Assembly: GCA_958295665.1 (NCBI GenBank)
Contig: OY282560.1
Span: forward strand, 97,937,930 to 98,001,929
Reading direction: 5' to 3'
Source: Tipula vernalis
Lineage: Eukaryota; Arthropoda; Insecta; Diptera; Tipulidae
Length of the DNA stretch: 64,000 bases
The notes below the pieces were generated by a model. That model did not search any database. It was not told the DNA's origin and saw only the letters and a list, made by a program, of their open reading frames with translations. Both the position numbers and the translations under genes were made by a program. Shown here one piece after another: positions 50,819 to 61,450 of this stretch (the stretch's first letter is position 1; each line of letters starts with the position of its first letter).

Positions 50819-53754
50819 TCTAAACATTTCTTAGAAAATTCAATTTTATTGAAAATCAACTGGGCTATAGCCCACAAGTTTTTGGGTGGCAAAAATCTAA
50901 ACTGGTCCGATTACGATGGTTGATACCTCTAACAATAGGTTTCGGGATCTGTAATTGCTGTGACAATTTTCATTTTGATTGCTCGATTATTTCTAAACAT
51001 TTCTTAGAAAATTCAATTTTATTGAAAATCAACTGTGCTATAGCCCACAAGTTTTTGGGCGGCAAAAATCTAAAATGGTCCGATTACGATGGTTGATACC
51101 TCTATCAATAGGTTTCGGGATCTGTAATTGCTGTTACAATTTTCATTTTGATTGCTCGATTATTTCTAAACACTTCTTAGAAAATTCAATTTTATTGAAA
51201 ATCAACTGGGGTATAGCCCACAAGTTTTTGGGCGGCAAAAATCTAAAATGGTCCGATTACGATGGTTGATACCTCTATCAATAGGTTTCGGGATCTGTAA
51301 TTGCTGTGACAATTTTCATTTTGATTGCTCGATTATTTCTAAACACTTCTTAGAAAATTCAATTTTATTGAAAATCAACTGGGCTATAGCCCACAAGTTT
51401 TTGGGCGGCAAAAATCTAAAATGGTCCGATTACGATGGTTGATACCTCTATCAATAGGTTTCGGGACCTGTTATTGCTGTGACAATTTTCATTTTGATTG
51501 CTCGATTATTTCTAAACATTTCTTAGAAAATTCAATTTTATTGAAAATCAACTGGGCTATAGCCCACAAGTTTTTGGGCGGCAAAAATCTAAAATGGTCC
51601 GATTACGATGGTTGATACCTCTATCAATAGGTTTCGGGACCTGTTATTGCAGTGACAATTTTCATTTTGATTGCTCGATTATTTCTAAACATTTCTTAGA
51701 AAATTCAATTTTATTGAAAATCAACTGGGCTATAGCCCACAAGTTTTTGGGCGGCAAAAATCTAAAATGGTCCGATTACGATGGTTGGTACCTCTATCAA
51801 TAGGTTTCGGGACCTGTTATTGCTGTGACAATTTTCATTTTGATTGCTCGATTATTTCTAAACATTTCTTAGAAAATTCAATTTTATTGAAAATCAACTG
51901 GGCTATAGCCCACAAGTTTTTGGGCGGCAAAAATCTAAAATGGTCCGATTACGATGGTTGATACCTCTATCAATAGGTTTCGGGACCTGTAATTGCTGTG
52001 ACAATTTTCATTTTGATTGCTCGATTATTTCTAAACATTTCTTAGAAAATTCAATTTTATTGAAAATCAACTGGGCTATAGCCCACAAGTTTTTGGGCGG
52101 CATAAATCTAAAATGGTCCGATTACGATGGTTGATCCTCTATCAATAGGTTTCGGGACCTGTTATTGCCGTGACAATTTTCATTTTGATTGCTCGATTAT
52201 TTCTAAACATTTCTTAGAAAATTCAATTTTATTGAAAATTAACTGTGCTATAGCCCACAAGTTTTGGGCGGCAAAAATCTAAAATGGTGCGATTACGATG
52301 GATGATACTTTATCAATAGGTTTCGGGGCCTGTAATTGCTGTGACAATTTTCATTTTGATTGCTCGATTATTTCTAAACATTTCTTAGAAAATTCAATTT
52401 TATTGAAAATCAACTGGGCTATAGCCCACAAGTTTTTGGGTGGCAAAAATCTAAAATGGTCCGATTACGATGGTTGATACCTCTATCAATAGGTTTCGGG
52501 ATCTGTAATTGCTGTGACAATTTTCATTTTGATTGCTCGATTATTTCTAAACATTTCTTAGAAAATTCAATTTTATATAAAATTAACTGTGCTATAGCCC
52601 ACAAGTTTTTGGGCGGCAAAAATCTAAAATGGTCCGATTACGATGGTTGATACCTCTATCAATAAGTTTCGGGACCTGTTATTGCTGTGACAATTTTCAT
52701 TTTGATTGCTCGATTATTTCTAAACATTTCTTAGAAAATTCAATTTTATTGAAAATCAACTGGGTTATAGCCCACAAGTTTTTGGGCGGCAAAAATCTAA
52801 AATGGTCCGATTACGATGGTTGATACCTCTATCAATAGGTTTCGGGACCTGTAATTGCTGTGACAATTTTCATTTTGATTGCTCGATTATTTCTAAACAT
52901 TTCTTAGAAAATTCAATTTTATTGAAAATCAACTGGGCTATAGCCCACAAGTTTTTGGGCGGCATAAATCTAAAATGGTCCGATTACGATGGTTGATACC
53001 TCTATCAATAGGTTTCGGGACCTGTTATTGCTGTGACAATTTTCATTTTGATTGCTCGATTATTTCTAAACATTTCTTAGAAAATTCAATTTTATTGAAA
53101 ATCAACTGTGCTATAGCCCACAAGTTTTTGGGCGGCAAAAATCTAAAATGGTCCGATTACGATGGTTGATACCTCTATCAATAGGTTTCGGGACCTGTTA
53201 TTGCTGTGACAATTTTCATTTTGATTGCTCGATTATTTCTAAACATTTCTTAGAAAATTCAATTTTATTGAAAATTAACTGTGCTATAGCCCACAAGTTT
53301 TGGGCGGCAAAAATCTAAAATGGTGCGATTACGATGGTTGATACTTTATCAATAGGTTTCGGGGCCTGTAATTGCTGTGACAATTTTCATTTTGATTGCT
53401 CGATTATTTCTAAATATTTCTTAGAAAATTCAATTTTATTGAAAATCAACTGGGCTATAGCCCACAAGTTTTTGGGCGGCATAAATCTAAAATGGTCCGA
53501 TTACGATGGTTGATACCTCTATCAATAGGTTTCGGGACCTGTTATTGCTGTGACAATTTTCATTTTGATTGCTCGATTATTTCTAAACATTTCTTAGAAA
53601 ATTCAATTTTATTGAAAATCAACTGGGCTATAGCCCACAAGTTTTTGGGCGGCAAAAATCTAAAATGGTCCGATTACGATGGTTGATACCTCTATCAATA
53701 GGTTTCGGGACCTGTTATTGCTGTGACAATTTTCATTTTGATTGCTCGATTATT

Positions 53755-54792
53755 TCTAAACATTTCTTAGAAATCTAAATTTTATTGAAAATCAACTGTG
53801 CTATAGCCCACAAGTGTTTGGGCGGCAAAAATCTAAAATGGTCCGATTGCGATGGTTGATACCTCTATCAATAGGTTTCGGGACCTGTTATTGCTGTGAC
53901 AATTTTCATTTTGATTGCTCGATTATTTCTAAACATTTCTTAGAAAATTCAATTTTATTGAAAATCAACTGGGCTATAGCCCACAAGTTTTTGGGCGGCA
54001 TAAATCTAAAATTGTCCGATTACGATGGTTGATACCTCTATCAATAGGTTTCGGGACCTGTAATTGCTGTGACAATTTTCATTTTGATTGCTCGATTATT
54101 TCTAAACATTTCTTAGAAATCTAAATTTTATTGAAAATCAACTGTGCTATAGCCCACAAGTGTTTGGGCGGCAAAAATCTAAAATGGTCCGATTGCGATG
54201 GTTGATACCTCTATCAATAAGTTTCGGGACCTGTTATTGCTGTGACAATTTTCATTTTGATTGCTCGATTATTTCTAAACATTTCTTAGAAAATTCAATT
54301 TTATTGAAAATCAACTGTGCTATAGCCCACAAGTTTTTGGGCGGCATAAATCTAAAATGGTCCGATTACGATGGTTGATACCTCTATCAATAGGTTTCGG
54401 GACCTGTAATTGCTGTGACAATTTTCATTTTGATTGCTCGATTATTTCTAAACATTTCTTAGAAATCTAAATTTTATTGAAAATCAACTGTGCTATAGCC
54501 CACAAGTGTTTGGGCGGCAAAAATCTAAAATGGTCCGATTGCGATGGTTGATACCTCTATCAATAGGTTTCGGGACCTGTTATTGCTGTGACAATTTTCA
54601 TTTTGATTGCTCGATTATTTCTAAACATTTCTTAGAAAATTCAATTTTATTGAAAATCAACTGGGCTATAGCCCACAAGTTTTTGGGTGGCATAAATCTA
54701 AAATGGTCCGATTACGATGGTTGATACCTCTATCAATAGGTTTCGGGACCTGTAATTGCTGTGACAATTTTCATTTTGATTGCTCGATTATT
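53755..54792. repeat. Alpha-beta dimer higher-order repeat, three units
   Basis: Two monomer types alternate strictly. Alpha has AAATCTAAATT, TGTGC, AAGTGTTTGGG, GGCAAAA, GATTG and TTATTG. Beta has AAATTCAATT, usually TGGGC, TTTTTGGG, GGCATAA, GATTA and TAATTG. The alpha-specific GTGTTTGGG recurs at 53,814, 54,160 and 54,506, exactly 346 bp apart. Confidence 0.85.
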
Positions 54793-54964
54793 TCTAAACA
54801 TTTCTTAGAAAATTCAATTTTATTGAAAATCAACTGGGCTATAGCCCACAAGTTTTTGGGTGGCAAAAATCTAAAATGGTCCGATTTCGATGGTTGATAC
54901 CTCTATCAATAGGTTTCGGGATCTGTAATTGCTGTGACAATTTTTATTTTGATTGCTCGATTAT

Positions 54965-55486
54965 TTCTAAACATTTCTTAGAAAATTCAATTTTATTGAA
55001 AATCAACTGTGCTATAGCCCACAAGTGTTTGGGCGGCAAAAATCTAAAATGGTCCGATTGCGATGGTTGATACCTCTATCAATAGGTTTCGGGACCTGTT
55101 ATTGCTGTGACAATTTTCATTTTGATTGCTCGATTATTTCTAAACATTTCTTAGAAAATTCAATTTTATTGAAAATCAACTGTGCTATAGCCCACAAGTG
55201 TTTGGGCGGCAAAAATCTAAAATGGTCCGATTGCGATGGTTGATACCTCTATCAATAGGTTTCGGGACCTGTAATTGCTGTGACAATTTTCATTTTGATT
55301 GCTCGATAATTTCTAAACATTTCTTAGAAAATTCAATTTTATTGAAAATCAACTGTGCTATAGCCCACAAGTGTTTGGGCGGCAAAAATCTAAAATGGTC
55401 CGATTGCGATGGTTGATACCTCTATCAATAGGTTTCGGGACCTGTTATTGCTGTGACAATTTTCATTTTGATTGCTCGATTATTTC
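54965..55486. repeat. Run of three alpha-like monomers
   Basis: Three successive monomers carry GTGTTTGGG with GATTG (GTG at 55,025, 55,198 and 55,371, 173 bp apart) but have AATTCAATT instead of the alpha AATCTAAATT. They look like alpha-canonical recombinants, amplified as single monomers rather than as dimers. Confidence 0.65.
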
Positions 55487-56692
55487 TAAACATTTCTTAG
55501 AAAATTCAATTTTATTGAAAATCAACTGGGCTATAGCCCACAAGTTTTTGGGCGGCATAAATCTAAAATGGTCCGATTACGATGGTTGATACCTCTATCA
55601 ATAGGTTTCGGGACCTGTAATTGCTGTGACCATTTTCATTTTGATTGCTCGATTATTTCTAAACATTTCTTAGAAAATTCAATTTTATTGAAAATTATCT
55701 GTGCTATAGCCCACAAGTTTTGGGCGGCAAAAATCTAAAATGGTCCGATTACGATGGTTGATACTTTATCAACAGGTTTCGGGGCCTGTAATTGCTGTGA
55801 CAATTTTCATTTTGATTGCTCGATTATTTCTAAACATTTCTTAGAAAATTCAATTTTATTGAAAATCAACTGGGCTATAGCCCACAAGTTTTTGGGCGGC
55901 ATAAATCTAAAATGGTCCGATTACGATGGTTGATACCTCTATCAATAGGTTTCGGGACCTGTAATTGCTGTGACATTTTCATTTTGATTGCTCGATTATT
56001 TCTAAACATTTCTTAGAAATCTAAATTTGATTGAAAATCAACTGTGCTATAGCCCACAAGTGTTTGGGCGGCAAAAATCTAAAATGGTCCGATTGCGATG
56101 GTTGATACCTCTATCAATAGGTTTCGGGACCTGTTATTGCTGTGACAATTTTCATTTTGATTGCTCGATTATTTCTAAACATTTCTTAGAAAATTCAATT
56201 TTATTGAAAATCAACTGGGCTATAGCCCACAAGTTTTTGGGCGGCATAAATCTAAAATGGTCCGATTACGATGGTTGATACCTGTATCAATAGGTTTCGG
56301 GACCTGTAATTGCTGTGACAATTTTCATTTTGATTGCTCGATTATTTCTAAACATTTCTTAGAAAATTCAATTTTATTGAAAATCAACTGGGCTATAGCC
56401 CACAAGTTTTTGGGCGGCAAAAATCTAAAATGGTCCGATTACGATGGTTGATACCTCTATCAATAGGTTTCGGGATCTGTAATTGCTGTGACAATTTTCA
56501 TTTTGATTGCTTAATTATTTCTAAACCTTTCTTAGAAAATTCAATTTTATTGAAAATCAACTGGGCTATATCCCACAAGTTTTTGGGCGGCAAAAATCTA
56601 AAATGGTCCGATTACGATGGTTGATACCTCTATCAATAGGTTTCGGGACCTGTTATTGCTGTGACAATTTTCATTTTGATTGCTCGATTATT

Positions 56693-57902
56693 TCTAAACA
56701 TTTCTTAGAAATCTAAATTTTATTGAAAATCAACTGTGCTATAGCCCACAAGTGTTTGGGCCTCAAAAATCTAAAATGGTCCGATTGCGATGGTTGATAC
56801 CTCTATCAATAGGTTTCGGGACCTGTTATTGCTGTGACAATTTTCATTTTGATTGCTCGATTATTTCTAAACATTTCTTAGAAAATTCAATATTATTGAA
56901 AATCAACTGGGCTATAGCCCACAAGTTTTTGGGCGGCATAAATCTAAAATGGTCCGATTACGATGGTTGATACCTCTATCAATAGGTTTCGGGACCTGTA
57001 ATTGCTGTGACAATTTTCATTTTGATTGCTCGATTATTTCTAAACATTTCTTAGAAATCTAAATTTTATTGAAAATCAACTGTGCTATAGCCCACAAGTG
57101 TTTGGGCGGCAAAAATCTAAATGGTCCGATTGCGATGGTTGATACCTCTATCAATAGGTTTCGGGACCTGTTATTGCTGTGACAATTTTCATTTTGATTG
57201 CTCGATTATTTCTAAACATTTCTTAGAAAATTCAATTTTATTGAAAATCAACTGGGCTATAGCCCACAAGTTTTTGGGCGGCATAAATCTAAAATGGTCC
57301 GATTACGATGGTTGATACCTCTATCAATAGGTTTCGGGACCTGTAATTGCTGTGACAATTTTCATTTTGATTGCTCGATTATTTCTAAACATTTCTTAGA
57401 AATCTAAATTTTATTGAAAATCAACTGTGCTATAGCCCACAAGTGTTTGGGCGGCAAAAATCTAAAATGGTCCGATTGCGATGGTTGATACCTCTATCAA
57501 TAGGTTTCGGGACCTGTTATTGCTGTGACAATTTTCATTTTGATTGCTCGATTATTTCTAAACATTTCTTAGAAAATTCAATTTTATTGAAAATCAACTG
57601 GGCTATAGCCCACAAGTTTTTGGGCGGCATAAATCTAAAATGGTCCGATTACGATGGTTGATACCTCTATCAATAGGTTTCGGGACCTGTAATTGCTGTG
57701 ACAATTTTCATTTTGATTGCTCGATTATTTCTAAACATTTCTTAGAAATCTAAATTTTATTGAAAATCAACTGTGCTATAGCCCACAAGTGTTTGGGCGG
57801 CAAAAATCTAAAATGGTCCGATTGCGATGGTTGATACCTCTATCAATAGGTTTCGGGACCTGTTATTGCTGTGACAATTTTCATTTTGATTGCTCGATTA
57901 TT
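56693..57902. repeat. Alpha-beta dimer higher-order repeat, three and a half units
   Basis: A second run of the same alternation. GTGTTTGGG occurs at 56,752, about 57,098, 57,443 and 57,789, with a beta monomer between each. One alpha copy has a 1-bp deletion (AATCTAAATGG near 57,120), and another has GGGCCTCAAAA instead of GGGCGGCAAAA at about 56,758. An isolated alpha-beta pair lies at about 56,000-56,345. Confidence 0.85.
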
Positions 57903-58676
57903 TCTAAACATTTCTTAGAAAATTCAATTTTATTGAAAATCAACTGGGCTATAGCCCACAAGTTTTTGGGCGGCAAAAATCTAAAATGGTCCGATTACGA
58001 TGGTTGATACCTCTATCAATAGGTTTCGGGACCTGTTATTGCTGTGACAATTTTCATTTTGATTGCTCGATTATTTCTAAACATTTCTTAGAAAATTCAA
58101 TTTTATTGAAAATCAACTGGGATATAGCCTACAAGTTTTTGGGCGGCAAAAATCTAAAATGGTCCGATTACGATGGTTGATACCTCTATCAATAGGTTTC
58201 GGGACCTGTTATTGCTGTGACAATTTTCATTTTGATTGCTCGATTATTTCTAAACATTTCTTAGAAAATTCAATTTTATTGAAAATCAACTGGGCTATAG
58301 CCCACAAGTTTTTGGGCGGCATAAATCTAAAATGGTCCGATTACGATGGTTGATCCTCTATCAATAGGTTTCGGGACCTGTTATTGCTATGACAATTTTC
58401 ATTTTGATTGCTCGATTATTTCTAAACATTTCTTAGAAAATTCAATTTTATTGAAAATTAACTGTGCTATAGCCCACAAGTTTTTGGGTGGCAAAAATCT
58501 AAAATGGTCCGATTACGATGGTTGATACCTCTATCAATAGGTTTCGGGATCTGTAATTGCTGTGACAATTTTCATTTTGATTGCTCGATTATTTCTAAAC
58601 ATTTCTTAGAAAATTCAATTTTATTGAAAATCAACTGTGCTATAGCCCACAAGTTTTTGGGCGGCAAAAATCTAAA

Positions 58677-61450
58677 ATGGTCCGATTACGATGGTTGATA
58701 CCTCTATCAATAGGTTTCGGGATCTGTAATTGCTGTGGCAATTTTCATTTTGATTGCTTAATTATTTCTAAACACTTCTTAGAAAATTCAATTTTATTGA
58801 AAATCAACTGGGCTATAGCCCACAAGTTTTTGGGCGGCATAAATCTAAAATGGTTCGATTACGATGGTTGATACCTCTATCAATAGGTTTCGGGACCTGT
58901 AATTGCTGTGACAATTTTCATTTTCATTGCTCGATTATTTCTAAACATTTCTTAGAAAACTAAATTTTATTGAAAATCAACTGGGCTATAGCCCACAAGT
59001 TTTTGGGCGGCAAAAATCTAAAATGGTCCGATTGCGATGGTTGATACCTCTATCAATAGGTTTCGGGACCTGTTATTGCTGTGACAATTTTCATTTTGAT
59101 TGCTCGATTATTTCTAAACATTTCTTAGAAAATTCAATTTTATTGAAAATCAACTGGGCTATAGCCCACAAGTTTTTGGGTGGCAAAAATCTAAAATGGT
59201 CCGATTACGATGGTTGATACCTCTATCAATAGGTTTCGGGACCTGTTATTGCTGTGACAATTTTCATTTTGATTGCTCGATTATTTCTAAACACTTCTTA
59301 GAAAATTCAATTTTATTGAAAATCAACTGTATAGCCCACAAGTTTTGGGCGGCATAAATCTAAAATGGTCCGATTACGATGGTTGATACTTTATCAATAG
59401 GTTTCGGGGCCTGTAATTGCTGTGACAATTTTCATTTTGATTGCTCGATTATTTCTAAACATTTCTTAGAAAATTCAATTTTATTGAAAATTATCTGTGC
59501 TATAGCCCACAAGTTTTTGGGCGGCATAAATCTAAAATGGTCCGATTACGATGGTTGATACCTCTATCAATAGGTTTCGGGACCTGTTATTGCTGTGACA
59601 ATTTTCATTTTGATTGCTCGATTATTTCTAAACATTTCTTAGAAAATTCAATTTTATTGAAAATCAACTGGGCTATAGCCCACAAGTTTTTGGGCGGCAA
59701 AAATCTAAAATGGTCCGATTACGATGGTTGATACCTCTATCAATAGGTTTCGGGACCTGTAATTGCTGTGACAATTTTCATTTTGATTGCTCGATTATTT
59801 CTAAACATTCCTTAGAAAATTAAATTTTATTGAAAATCAACTGGGCTATAGCCCACAAGTTTTTGGGCGGCATAAATCTAAAATGGTCCGATTACGATGG
59901 TTGATCCTCTATCAATAGGTTTCGGGACCTGTAATTGCTGTGACAATTTTCATTTTGATTGCTCGATTATTTCTAAACATTTCTTAGAAAATTCAATTTT
60001 ATTGAAAATCAACTGGGCTATAGCCCACAAGTTTTTGGGCGGCATAAATCTAAAATGGTCCGATTACGATGGTTGATCCTCTATCAATAGGTTTCGGGAC
60101 CTGTTATTGCTATGACAATTTTCATTTTGATTGCTCGATTATTTCTAAACATTTCTTAGAAAATTCAATTTTATTGAAAATGAACTGTGCTATAGCCCAC
60201 AAGTTTTGGGCGGCAAAAATCTAAAATGGTGCGATTACGATGTTGATACTTTATCAATAGGTTTCGGGGCCTGTAATTGCTGTGACAATTTTCATTTTGA
60301 TTGCTCGATTATTTCTAAACATTTCTTAGAAAATTCAATTTTATTGAAAATCAACTGTGCTATAGCCCACAAGTTTTTGGGCGGCAAAAATCTAAAATGG
60401 TCCGATTACGATGGTTGATACCTCTATCAATAGGTTTCGGGATCTGTAATTGCTGTGACAATTTTCATTTTGATTGCTCAATTATTTCTAAACACTTCTT
60501 AGAAAATTCAATTTTATTGAAAATCAACTGGGCTATAGCCCACAAGTTTTTGGGCGGCAAAAATCTAAAATGGTCCGATTACGATGGTTGATACCTCTAT
60601 CAATAGGTTTCGGGACCTGTTATTGCTGTGACAATTTTCATTTTGATTGCTCGATTATTTCTAAACATTTCTTAGAAAATTCAATTTTATTGAAAATCAA
60701 CTGGGCTATAGCCCACAAGTTTTTGGGCGGCATAAATCTAAAATGGTTCTATTACGATGGTTGATACCTCTATCAATAGGTTTCGGGACCTGTAATTGCT
60801 GTGACAATTTTCATTTTCATTGCTCGATTATTTCTAAACATTTCTTAGCAAACTAAATTTTATTGAAAATCAACTGGGCTATAGCCCACAAGTTTTTGGG
60901 CGGCAAAAATCTAAAATGGTCCGATTGCGATGGTTGATACCTCTATCAATAGGTTTCGGGACCTGTTATTGCTGTGACAATTTTCATTTTGATTGCTCGA
61001 TTATTTCTAAACACTTCTTAGAAAATTCAATTTTATTGAAAATCAACTGTATAGCCCACAAGTTTTGGGCGGCATAAATCTAAAATGGTCCGATTACGAT
61101 GGTTGATACTTTATCAATAGGTTTCGGCGCCTGTAATTGCTGTGACAATTTTCATTTTGATTGCTCGATTATTTCTAAACATTTCTTAGAAAATTCAATT
61201 TTATTGAAAATTATCTGTGCTATAGCCCACAAGTTTTTGGGCGGCATAAATCTAAAATGGTCCGATTACGATGGTTGATACCTCTATCAATAGGTTTCGG
61301 GACCTGTTATTGCTGTGACAATTTTCATTTTGATTGCTCGATTATTTCTAAACATTTCTTAGAAAATTCAATTTTATTGAAAATCAACTGGGCTATAGCC
61401 CACAAGTTTTTGGGCGGCAAAAATCTAAAATGGTCCGATTACGATGGTTG
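58677..61450. repeat. Tandem duplication, 1,893/1,720-bp offset
   Basis: CATTTTCATTGC at 58,919 and 60,812, and the GATTG monomer at 59,023 and 60,916, match at offset 1,893. The shortened CAACTGTATAGCC monomer (59,325 and 61,045), the following GATACTTTATC, AATTATCTGTGC and canonical monomers (59,537 and 61,257) match at offset 1,720. The 173-bp change equals one monomer missing from the second copy. Confidence 0.75.
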
